Shown here: positions 33,954 through 41,677 of the stretch, one piece after another
Layout: each line of letters begins with the position of its first letter
Position numbering within the stretch: the stretch's first letter is position 1
NCBI RefSeq assembly: GCF_000719265.1
Contig: NZ_JOFL01000008.1
Location: 62,001 to 126,000, forward strand
DNA: 64,000 bases
Origin: Streptomyces roseoverticillatus
GTDB lineage: Bacteria; Actinomycetota; Actinomycetes; Streptomycetales; Streptomycetaceae
Reading direction: 5' to 3'
Made by a program: the position numbers and the translations under genes
Notes under the pieces: generated by a model
Told to the model about the DNA's origin: nothing
Database searches by the model: none
What the model saw: only the letters and a program-made list of their open reading frames with translations

Positions 33954-35525
33954 CTACGAGCAGGTCGTGCCCGCGGCCGGGACCTTGCCGTCCAGCAGGT
34001 ACGTGTCGACCGTGCGGACCATGCACGCGTTGCCGCTGTTGTACGCCCCGTGCCCCTCGCCCTTGTACGTGACCTCCGCGGCGACGCCCTTGCCGAGGCC
34101 TTCGGCCATCCGGTGCGCGCCCGCGTAAGGCGTCGCCGGATCCCCGGTGTTGCCGATGACGACGATGGGCGCCGAGCCCTCCGCGCTGACGTCGATCGTC
34201 TTCCACTTGCCCTCGACGGGCCACCCCGTGCAGCTGAGGAGCGACCAGGCGGCGGCCTCCCCGAAGACCGGGGACGCGGCCCGGAACTCGGGCAGCCGGG
34301 CCTTCACGTCGTCGGCGGTGTACCGCTGCCGGGAGTCGGCGCAGGAGATCGCCCGGTTGGCAGGCTGGAGGTTGCTGTAGCGGCCGTCGGGGCCGCGCCC
34401 GCTCAGGAGGTCGTAGAGCACCAGCAGGGTGTCGCCCGTGCCCTTGTTCATGGCCTCCTGCAGGCCCTGCGTCAGGTACTTCCAGGTGTCCTTGGAGTAC
34501 AGCGCGGACGCGATGCCGTTGACGGCCTCGTCCTGGGTCAGCTTGCGGCCCTGGCGGGTCGGCAGGGGCTGCCCGTCGAGCTTCTTGAGCAGGGAGACGA
34601 TCCGGTCCTGGGACGGGCAGGCGGCGGCCTGGGCGGAAGCGGCGCAGTCCTTGAGGTAGTCGCTCAGGGCGAGCTGGAAGCCCTTGGTCTGGCCGAGGTT
34701 GCCCTCGACGGGGTCCTGCGTGGGGTCGACCACGGCGTCGAGCACCGCACGGCCCACGTTCTCGGGGAAGAGGTGGGCGTAGACGCCGCCCAGCTCGGTG
34801 CCGTAGGAGATGCCGAAGTAGTTGAGCTTCGCGTCGCCCAGGGCGGCCCGCAGCCGGTCCATGTCGCGGGCGGCGCTCAGCGTGTCGACGTGGGGCAGGA
34901 GCTTCGCGGAGTTCTTGGCGCAGGCGTCCACGTACGCCTTGTTGGCCGCGAGGGCGGCCCGCTCCTCCTCCGCGTCGTCCGGGGTGCCGTCGATCTGGTT
35001 GGCGGCGTCGGTCTCCTTGTCGCCCAGGCAGCGCACGGCCGCGCTGTCGCCCACGCCCCGCGGGTCGAAGCTGACCAGGTCGTAGCGGTCGCGCAGCTTG
35101 TCGTAGCTGGTGGCCAGGCCCGGGAGGGTGGCCACGCCCGAGCCGCCGGGCCCGCCGAAGTTGAAGACGAGCGAGCCGAGGCGCTTGCCCTTGTCCCGCG
35201 CCTTCGCACGGATCAGGGCGAGCTCGATCTGCTCGCCGCCGGGCTTCGTGTAGTCGAGGGGGACGGGGAGCTTCGCGCACTCCCAGTCCTTGCCGGGCGC
35301 CTTGCCGTCGAGAGAGGTGCCCTGCGCCACGCTGGGCGGGGGACAGGCCGTCCAGCGCAGCGGGGCGACCGACGCGGCGCCGTCCTTGTCGCTGCTCTTG
35401 CTGCTCTTGGCGTCCCCGGCGTCCGGGGGACCGGAGTCGCCGCAGCCGGAGGCGGCGAGGGCCGTCACGAGCGCGATGCCGGCGCCGAGGAGGGCGGTGG
35501 TGGTCCGAGGCCGAGAGGAGCTCAT
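33954..35525 (-). CDS. Secreted TAP-like alpha/beta hydrolase lipoprotein (tripeptidyl aminopeptidase family)
   Basis: A 523-aa exported hydrolase of the SlpD/SlpE-TAP family. The signal peptide ends in an ASGC lipobox around residue 28. The hydrolase core shows the oxyanion GGPGGSG, DPRGVGDS, the nucleophile in FGISYGTELGG, and in the C-terminal TAP domain the acid in GNTGDPATP and the His in GEGHGAY. Such enzymes release N-terminal tripeptides from extracellular proteins. The open frame starts earlier, but the ATG at 35525 begins the signal peptide. A paralog of similar length lies 1.2 kb upstream on the same strand (36768-38351). Confidence 0.92.
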   Translation of the reverse strand: MSSSRPRTTTALLGAGIALVTALAASGCGDSGPPDAGDAKSSKSSDKDGAASVAPLRWTACPPPSVAQGTSLDGKAPGKDWECAKLPVPLDYTKPGGEQIELALIRAKARDKGKRLGSLVFNFGGPGGSGVATLPGLATSYDKLRDRYDLVSFDPRGVGDSAAVRCLGDKETDAANQIDGTPDDAEEERAALAANKAYVDACAKNSAKLLPHVDTLSAARDMDRLRAALGDAKLNYFGISYGTELGGVYAHLFPENVGRAVLDAVVDPTQDPVEGNLGQTKGFQLALSDYLKDCAASAQAAACPSQDRIVSLLKKLDGQPLPTRQGRKLTQDEAVNGIASALYSKDTWKYLTQGLQEAMNKGTGDTLLVLYDLLSGRGPDGRYSNLQPANRAISCADSRQRYTADDVKARLPEFRAASPVFGEAAAWSLLSCTGWPVEGKWKTIDVSAEGSAPIVVIGNTGDPATPYAGAHRMAEGLGKGVAAEVTYKGEGHGAYNSGNACMVRTVDTYLLDGKVPAAGTTCS

Positions 35526-35577
35526 TCCCCCGACTGTACGGAGGTGAAGGCGGGGGAGTCGCCGCCGCGCGGAGGCG

Positions 35578-36642
35578 TCACCCGGCGCGCAGGGGCGCAC
35601 AACCCATATGAGCGGCCACCGCGTCCACGTAGAGCGGGAAGACCTCGCGCGGGTCGTCCAGCCGGGTGTGGGTGCGAGCCGGGCCGCTGCGCATGGCGAA
35701 GACGGTGGGCCTGCCCCCGCAGTCCGCCCTGACCAGGGCGCCCGCCGCGTCGATGCTGCCGCGCGCCCGCCAGCCGGGGGCGGGCGGGCGGTCGCCGGTG
35801 AGGCCCTCGAAGAGGGCGACCAGGCGGGGCCTGGCGGTGGTGGTGAAGCGGGCGGCCCAGGCGGTGGGGCCTATGGGTGTGCCTGTGCCCGTTATGGCGC
35901 AGCTGTGGAAGTCGCTGTTCCTGGGGGATCCGGTGCCGGTGCCGTGCTCCTTGGGCAGGCCTGCGATGCCGCAGCTCTCGTGGTCGGTGGTGGAGGGTGA
36001 CGGCCGGCGGTTCAGGCGGAGCGGGGGAAGTGTGGTGCAACTCGACCTTTGCGTGGCGGAGTTGGCTGCTCGTACCAGGAGTTCGCCTGCTGTGGTGGCG
36101 GGAAGCGCCATGGCGCTCTTGAGCATCACGACGGACGGGCGGCCGTCCACGTCGCAGCTCTCCGGCAGCACCAGTGCGCCCGTGCCGGAGGCCGCCGCGG
36201 TGAAGCCCGGCAGGCCGTCGGGGAGCGGGACGTCGCCGCCACCGAATAACTCGCCCAGCCACGAACGGCGTTCACCCGCCTCCCGGGGCCCCGTGCCCAA
36301 GCGGAGGTCGAGCCGCTGCTCGTACGCGCCGGAACCCTGGCCCCCGTGCCAGCGGAGCGAGCACTGGCCGGTGGGGCGGCCGGGGCCGGGCGGGATCTCG
36401 TCAGTGATGCGGTCGCGGTCGCCGCGGCGGAAGGGCGCCTCGTCCTCGGGCCAGGCGCCCCAGCAGTACGCGCGCCCGCCGAGCGGGGTGGACTGCGTCT
36501 GCCAGAGCGCGACGAGGGCGGCCACCAGGGCGGCGATGGCCAGGGCGCCGGTGAGGGCCCGGGACTTGCGGTGATCCGGCTGGTCGCCGGTGGTGTGCAG
36601 GTGTGCTGTGTCTGGTGTTGTGCGTGGTGTCATGTGCGGCAC
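35578..36642 (-). CDS. Membrane-anchored protein of unknown function
   Basis: A 354-aa protein with about 33 N-terminal residues, one transmembrane helix (ALTGALAIAALVAALVALW) and a large extracellular part. That part contains at least nine cysteines spread over it (for example AYCWGAWPEDE, GQCSLRW, ESCDVDG, SSCTTLPPL, ESCGIAG, FHSCAIT, ADCGGRP, MGCAPL), which suggests disulfides; no enzymatic motif was seen. The GTG at 36642 has a good GGGGGGA site; the ATG at 36633 is the alternative. It lies between two paralogous peptidase lipoproteins, all on one strand, so it may be functionally linked to them. No family was recognised. Confidence 0.75.
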   Translation of the reverse strand: MPHMTPRTTPDTAHLHTTGDQPDHRKSRALTGALAIAALVAALVALWQTQSTPLGGRAYCWGAWPEDEAPFRRGDRDRITDEIPPGPGRPTGQCSLRWHGGQGSGAYEQRLDLRLGTGPREAGERRSWLGELFGGGDVPLPDGLPGFTAAASGTGALVLPESCDVDGRPSVVMLKSAMALPATTAGELLVRAANSATQRSSCTTLPPLRLNRRPSPSTTDHESCGIAGLPKEHGTGTGSPRNSDFHSCAITGTGTPIGPTAWAARFTTTARPRLVALFEGLTGDRPPAPGWRARGSIDAAGALVRADCGGRPTVFAMRSGPARTHTRLDDPREVFPLYVDAVAAHMGCAPLRAG

Positions 36643-36767
36643 TTCGTCCCCCCGAACTCCGTTCACGTCCGCGGAACTGCTGTGCGGGCGATCGTAGTGC
36701 GAGCCACTGACATTCGACCCAGTTGATCGCGTCTCGTGCCCGTCACCGGTGATATGTGCTATGTGTG

Positions 36768-38351
36768 CTATGAGCAGATCTTGTCTGGTTCCGGCACCGT
36801 ACCGTCCAGCAGGTAGGCGTCGACGGCCCCCTTGACGCATGCATTGCCGCTGTCGTAGGCGCCGTGCCCCTCGCCCCGGTAGGTCAGCTCGACGGCGACG
36901 CCCGGCCCCAGCTCCTGCGCCATGTGCTTCGCTCCCCCGTAAGGGGTAGCGGGGTCACCGGTGTTGCCGACGACGAGGATCGGCGCCGAGCCCTTCGCGC
37001 TCACGTCCGGCGTCTGCCACGCGCCCTTCACCGGCCAGCCCGTGCACTGGGTGAGGCTCCAGGCCATGAAGTCCCCGAAGACGGGCGACGCCTTGCGGAA
37101 CTCCGGCACGCGCTGCTCGATCTCGGCCGCCGTGTAGCGCTGCGCGAAGTCCGCGCAGGTGATGGCATTGAGGGAGGACTGGAGGGTGCTGTAATGGCCG
37201 TCCTGGCCACGGCCGTTCATGGCGTCGCCGAGGGAGAGCAGAAGCCGGCCGTCGCCGTTCCCGGCGTCCTCGATGCCCTCGGTCAGGTAGTCCCAGAAGT
37301 CCTTCGAGTAGAGGGACTGCGCGATGCCGCCCGTCGCGAGGGAGCGGGTCAGGTCGCGGCCCGCCGCGCCGGGGACCGGCTTGTCGCCCAGGCGCTGGAG
37401 GAGCGCACGGATCCGGGGTTCCGTCGGGCAGTTGTCCGACGTCTTCGTGCAGGCCCCCATGTAGTTGGTGAGGGCCAGCTCGAAGCCCTGCGCCTGGGCG
37501 AGGGCGCTCTGCACGGGGTCCGCGGACGGGTCCACGACGCCGTCGAAAAGTGCGCGGCCGACTTTGTCCGGGAACAAGTGGGCGTAGACGCCGCCGAGTT
37601 CCGTCCCGTACGACACGCCGAAGTAGTGCAGCTTGGCGTCGCCCAGGACCTCGCGCATCAGGTCCATGTCGCGGGCCGCGTTCTCCGTGCCCACGTGGGG
37701 GAGGACCTTGCCGGAGTTGCGCTCGCAGCCGGCGGCGTAGGCGGCCACCCGCTCCACCAGGGCCTTCTCGCGGGCGGGGGTGGCCGGGGTGGCGTCCGCT
37801 GCGTAGTAGGCGTCGAGTTGCCTGTCGTCCAGGCAGGTGACGCCGCTGCTGCGGCCCACGCCCCGCGGGTCGAAGCTGACCAGGTCGTAGCGGGTGCGGA
37901 GCTTCTTGTAGTCGTCGGCGAAGGCCGGGAGCGCGGCGATGCCGGAGCCGCCGGGGCCGCCGAAGTTGAAGACGAGCGAGCCGATGCGGTGGGCCTGGTC
38001 CGTGGCCCTGGCCCGGATCAGGGCGATGTCGATGCTGTTGGTGTTGCTCCTGGGTTTTGCGTAGTCGAGGGGGGCGTGGAGCGTCGCGCACTCCCAGTCG
38101 GGGCCCGGGGCCCGGCCGGACGATCCGCCTTCCGCGGGGGTGGGCGGTGGGCAGGCCTTCCAGGAGAGCTGCTGGCGGGGGGTGTCCGCGCTCCCGGGGC
38201 GGGTGGTGTTGCTCGCGTCGCTTGCGTGCGGGGTGCGAGTGCCGGTGCTCTTGCCGGCGCTTCCTGTGCCCCCTGCGCCTGCGCACGCTGTCGCTGTGAC
38301 CGCCAGGAGTGCGGCGGCGAGCGTGCCTCCTGCCCGTGCGGATCTGATCAC
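36768..38351 (-). CDS. Second TAP-like alpha/beta hydrolase lipoprotein
   Basis: A 527-aa paralog of the protein encoded at 33954-35525, aligned along its whole length. The signal peptide has a TATAC lipobox near residue 23. Then come a Ser/Thr-rich linker, GGPGGSG, DPRGVGRSS, the nucleophile in FGVSYGTELGG, the acid in GNTGDPATPYGG and the His in GEGHGAYDSGN. Both proteins keep the conserved C-terminal Cys (ICS or TTCS). The start is a GTG with a weak ribosome site. Probable role: extracellular tripeptidyl peptidase, perhaps with different specificity from its neighbour. Confidence 0.9.
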   Translation of the reverse strand: MIRSARAGGTLAAALLAVTATACAGAGGTGSAGKSTGTRTPHASDASNTTRPGSADTPRQQLSWKACPPPTPAEGGSSGRAPGPDWECATLHAPLDYAKPRSNTNSIDIALIRARATDQAHRIGSLVFNFGGPGGSGIAALPAFADDYKKLRTRYDLVSFDPRGVGRSSGVTCLDDRQLDAYYAADATPATPAREKALVERVAAYAAGCERNSGKVLPHVGTENAARDMDLMREVLGDAKLHYFGVSYGTELGGVYAHLFPDKVGRALFDGVVDPSADPVQSALAQAQGFELALTNYMGACTKTSDNCPTEPRIRALLQRLGDKPVPGAAGRDLTRSLATGGIAQSLYSKDFWDYLTEGIEDAGNGDGRLLLSLGDAMNGRGQDGHYSTLQSSLNAITCADFAQRYTAAEIEQRVPEFRKASPVFGDFMAWSLTQCTGWPVKGAWQTPDVSAKGSAPILVVGNTGDPATPYGGAKHMAQELGPGVAVELTYRGEGHGAYDSGNACVKGAVDAYLLDGTVPEPDKICS

Positions 38352-38432
38352 TCGTTCATCGTCCGGGCGGGGAGGTGGAGGTGCGCGCGGGATGGGGCGT
38401 ACGGGTTACTCGGGGAGTTTGTTGTTAACCCC

Positions 38433-40433
38433 CTACAGGGGGACGAATGTGATCTCCGTGGCCTTGACGCTCACCCACACCGGTGTGCCCTCCGACAGCT
38501 TCAGCTCCGCCGCGGCGGCCGGAGTGATCTCCGCGACGACGTCCGGCTCACCCGACACGAGGACCCGCAGGCGGCCGCCGTGCGCGGTGATCTCGCGGAT
38601 CGTGCCCTGCCAGACGTTGCGGGGACTTCCCGCGGTGGGGCGCGCGGTGTGGAGTGAGACCGCTTCCGGGCCGACCACGGCCAGGCCTGCTGCCGCCTCG
38701 TGCGGGTCGCCGCCGCAGTGGGCGTCGGCCGTGACCAGGCTCGCGCCGTCGTCCAGGAGCAGGGTTCGCTCCGCCGTGGACTTGCCCGGCCACGCGTTCC
38801 GGCCCAGCATGCGGGCCACCCACGGGGAGCGGGGGTACCGGGTCAGCTCGTTCGGCGTCGCGTACTGGACGGTCGCGCCGTCCTCCAGGACGAGGACGCG
38901 GTCCGCCAGCGAGACCGCCTCCACCGGGTCGTGCGTGACGATCAGGCAGACGCCGGGGAAGTCCGCCAGGTGGGCGCGGAGGGTGTGCCGGACCGCGGAG
39001 CGGGTCGACTGGTCCAGGGCGGCCAGGGGCTCGTCCAGGAGGAGCAGGCGGGGGCGGGCCGCCAGGGCCCTGGCCAGGGCCACGCGCTGGGCCTGGCCGC
39101 CGCTGAGGCTGCCGGGCCTGCGGTGGGCCAGGTCGCCCACGCCCAGGCGGGTCAGCCAGTGGTGGGCCTGGCGGTGCGCTTCGTTCTTGGAGGTGCCCTG
39201 GGAGCGGAGGCCGTAGGCGGTGTTGGCTACGGCCGTGAGGTGGGGGAAGAGGGCGGTGTCCTGGGGGACCCAGGAGATGTGGCGGCGGTGGGGTGGTTCC
39301 TCGGACACGTCCTTGTCGCCGAGCTTCAGGGTCGTTGTCGTGGCGCGGTCCGTCAGGCCCAGCAGGGCTCGGAGCAGGGTGGTCTTTCCCGCGCCGTTCG
39401 GGCCCACCACGGCGATCGTGGTGCCGGGCTGTGCGGTGAGCGTGGTGTTCGCTGCGCCGGTGACCGTGGTGTGCAGGGGGTGCGGGGTGGCGGGGGCGGG
39501 ACCGGGGTGGCCGGAGCCCTCCGGGGCTGCATGATTTACGGCCCCTGTCCGTCGTTCCAGGTGCCCCGAACTCCGCCGCAAATCACTCCCCCGGCTACCG
39601 CTGGGGGTGCCCCCGACGCCCCTTGCCGGGCCCCGGCCACCCCGGCCCCTCCCGTCTTCCCGCGTCTGCAGCCAGTGGCCCCTGAGGGCCAGGAGTACCG
39701 CTGTGGCGATCAGCAGGAGCAGGAGTGAGACCGCTGTGGCGCCCTCCGGGTCGTCCTGGAGGAGCAGATACACCTGGAGGGGGAGCGTCTGGGTTTCTCC
39801 TGGGAGGTTGCCCGCGAAGGTGATCGTCGCGCCGAATTCGCCCAGCGCTCTCGCCCACGTGAGGGCCGCGCCTGCGATCAGGCCCGGCGCCACCATGGGG
39901 AGGGTGATCGTGCGGAAGACGCGGAGCGGGCTCGCTCCCAGGGACGTCGCGGTCTCTTCGTAGCGGGGGTGGAGGCCCGCCAGGGCTCCTTCCAGGCTGA
40001 TCACCAGGAACGGCATCGCCACGAAGGAGGACGCCACTACTGCGCCTGCTGTGGAGAAGGGGAGCGTGATGCCCAGCGATTCCAGGGGCGGGCCCAGGAC
40101 GCCCCTGCGTCCGTAGCCCTGGAGGAGGGCCACGCCCGCGACCGTCGGCGGGAGCACCATCGGCAGCATCACCAGGCAGCGGACGAGTGATTTGCCTGGG
40201 AAGTCCACCCTGGCCAGGAGCCAGGCCAGGGGGACTCCGAGGAGGAGGGAGACGCCCAGGGCCCAGGCCGAGACCAGGAGGGACAGCCCGAGCGCCTCCG
40301 TTGCCTCGTGCGAGGTGAGGCGCGACGGGAGCGTGCTCCACGGCGTGCGGGCCAGGATGCCCGCCAAGGGCAGGAACAGGAACGCCACCGCTGCCGTTGC
40401 GGGCAGCGCCAGCGTCAGCGGCGTCTTCCTCAC
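38433..40433 (-). CDS. Fused molybdate ABC permease and ATP-binding protein (ModB-ModC)
   Basis: A 666-aa fusion. Residues ~1-255 are the ModB permease: five to six helices and the coupling loop YEETATSLGASPLRVFRTIT. After a ~70-residue Arg/Gly/Pro/Ser-rich linker, residues ~325-545 are the ModC ATPase (GPNGAGKTT, LSGGQAQRV, LLLLDEP, THDPVEAV). The end carries TOBE/MOP-type molybdate-binding repeats (NVWQGTIREITAHGG and the final VWVSVKATEITFVPL). The open frame begins at 40490, but the GTG at 40433 overlaps the modA stop as GTGA and is the better start. One chain therefore supplies both pore and motor, presumably as a dimer. Confidence 0.92.
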   Translation of the reverse strand: MRKTPLTLALPATAAVAFLFLPLAGILARTPWSTLPSRLTSHEATEALGLSLLVSAWALGVSLLLGVPLAWLLARVDFPGKSLVRCLVMLPMVLPPTVAGVALLQGYGRRGVLGPPLESLGITLPFSTAGAVVASSFVAMPFLVISLEGALAGLHPRYEETATSLGASPLRVFRTITLPMVAPGLIAGAALTWARALGEFGATITFAGNLPGETQTLPLQVYLLLQDDPEGATAVSLLLLLIATAVLLALRGHWLQTREDGRGRGGRGPARGVGGTPSGSRGSDLRRSSGHLERRTGAVNHAAPEGSGHPGPAPATPHPLHTTVTGAANTTLTAQPGTTIAVVGPNGAGKTTLLRALLGLTDRATTTTLKLGDKDVSEEPPHRRHISWVPQDTALFPHLTAVANTAYGLRSQGTSKNEAHRQAHHWLTRLGVGDLAHRRPGSLSGGQAQRVALARALAARPRLLLLDEPLAALDQSTRSAVRHTLRAHLADFPGVCLIVTHDPVEAVSLADRVLVLEDGATVQYATPNELTRYPRSPWVARMLGRNAWPGKSTAERTLLLDDGASLVTADAHCGGDPHEAAAGLAVVGPEAVSLHTARPTAGSPRNVWQGTIREITAHGGRLRVLVSGEPDVVAEITPAAAAELKLSEGTPVWVSVKATEITFVPL

Positions 40434-41191
40434 GGCTGCTGGAAGCCCGCTTCGCGGAGCAGCTTCTGGGCCTCGTCGGTGCTCAGCCACTTCACGAAGT
40501 CGGCCGCCCGGGTCGTGTGCTTGGAGCTCTTGAGGGTCGCCGCGGGGTACGACGCCACGGCGTTCTGGGCGTCGGGGATCGCCGTGGTGGCGACCTTGTT
40601 CTTGGCTGTGGTGGCGTCCGTTACGTAGACGATTCCCGCGTCCGCCTCGCCCAGGCTCACCTTGCTCAGCACCGCCCGTACGCTGGGCTCCTGGGAGACC
40701 GGCTTCACCGTGACGTGCTGCTGGTCCAGGACCTTCTTGCTGTAGCGGCCCACCGGGACCTCGGGTGCCGCCAGGACGACCTTGAGGTCGTCGCGGGACA
40801 GGTCCGAGAGGGACTTGATGTTCTTGGGGTTGTCCTTGGCCGTGGCGATCGTCAGCCGGTTCTTCGCGATGACGGTGGGCGAGCCCGTGTCCTTCTTGAG
40901 GTCCTCCATCGTCTTCGTGTCCGCCGTGACCAGAGCGTCCGCAGGTGCCCCCTGGCGCACCTGCGCCGCCAGTTCCTGGGAGCCCGCGAAGGAGAACGTG
41001 ACCTTGGTGCCCGGGTGCTCCTTCTCGTAGGCCGCACCCGCCTGCTTGAAGACGTCGGTCAGGGACGCGGCCGCCAGGACCGTGAGGCTGGTGGGTTCCT
41101 CGGCGTCGGACTTGTCCTCGCCGCCGCAGGCCGCGAGGAGCGGGACGAGCAGGGCGCCGGCCAGGAAGGGCAGGGAGCGGCGAATGTGCAT
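40430..41191 (-). CDS. modA: Molybdate-binding lipoprotein ModA
   Basis: A 253-aa periplasmic-type binding lipoprotein. Signal peptide with an LAAC lipobox at about residues 19-22, then the ModA fold: LTVLAAASLTDVFKQ and SFAGSQELAAQ provide the Ser/Ala oxyanion-binding loops, with a further contact region around APEVPVGRYSKK and a Tyr in DAGIVYVTDA. It binds molybdate or tungstate and delivers it to the fused permease-ATPase encoded immediately downstream (GTGA overlap). The HTH-TOBE regulator lies 13 bp upstream in the same direction, so the three form one operon. Confidence 0.95.
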   Translation of the reverse strand: MHIRRSLPFLAGALLVPLLAACGGEDKSDAEEPTSLTVLAAASLTDVFKQAGAAYEKEHPGTKVTFSFAGSQELAAQVRQGAPADALVTADTKTMEDLKKDTGSPTVIAKNRLTIATAKDNPKNIKSLSDLSRDDLKVVLAAPEVPVGRYSKKVLDQQHVTVKPVSQEPSVRAVLSKVSLGEADAGIVYVTDATTAKNKVATTAIPDAQNAVASYPAATLKSSKHTTRAADFVKWLSTDEAQKLLREAGFQQP

Positions 41192-41204
41192 CGGTTCTCC
41201 GTGG

Positions 41205-41597
41205 TCAGGTGCGGTCGATGTGCACGTTCGTGGCCTTCACCCGGGCCACCGCTTCCATCCCGACCGCCAGGCCGAGCTCCTCGACGGCCTCGCGCGTCAG
41301 GAGGGAGACCAGCCGGTGCGGGCCGGCCTGGATCTCGACCTGGGCCGCCACGTCGCCGAGCTTGACCGCGGTGATGATGCCGGGGAAGGCGTTGCGGGCG
41401 CTGGTGTACGCGTCCTCGCCGTCGGCCGCCTCCGCCGCGAGGGACACCGAGAACGCGGCCAGGTCGGCCCCGTCGATGTGCCGCTTCCCCGCTTCGTCGC
41501 GGCGCGTCGGTATCCGGCCCGCGTCGGCCCACCGCCGGACGGTGTCGGCGCTGACTCCGAGCAGCTTGGCCGCCCGGCCGATGGTGTAGGAACGCAT
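41205..41597 (-). CDS. HTH-TOBE DNA-binding protein, probable molybdate-responsive regulator
   Basis: A 130-aa protein with an excisionase/MerR-like helix-turn-helix at residues 1-55 (YTIGRAAKLLGVSADTVRRW followed by RDEAGKRHIDG) and one TOBE/MOP molybdate-binding module at about residues 65-130 (ARNAFPGIITAVKLGD). This two-domain protein is the usual Gram-positive replacement for ModE: it senses molybdate and controls the mod genes. It is the first gene of the modA-modBC operon, so autoregulation is likely. The ATG at 41597 is preferred; a GTG three codons earlier is possible. Neither start has a good ribosome site, so leaderless translation is conceivable. Confidence 0.88.
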   Translation of the reverse strand: MRSYTIGRAAKLLGVSADTVRRWADAGRIPTRRDEAGKRHIDGADLAAFSVSLAAEAADGEDAYTSARNAFPGIITAVKLGDVAAQVEIQAGPHRLVSLLTREAVEELGLAVGMEAVARVKATNVHIDRT

Positions 41598-41677
41598 ATG
41601 CGGCACGTTAAGGGGGTGTCACTCGCATTTGCAAGGTGTCCAGGGGTGCACCTGCCGCAGATGCTGCGGTCCGGTAC

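Noticed and set aside
36768..38351. Possibility that the two TAP-type peptidase genes are an assembly duplication
   Set aside because: The proteins differ throughout (different lipobox regions, linkers and many substitutions), so they are true diverged paralogs.
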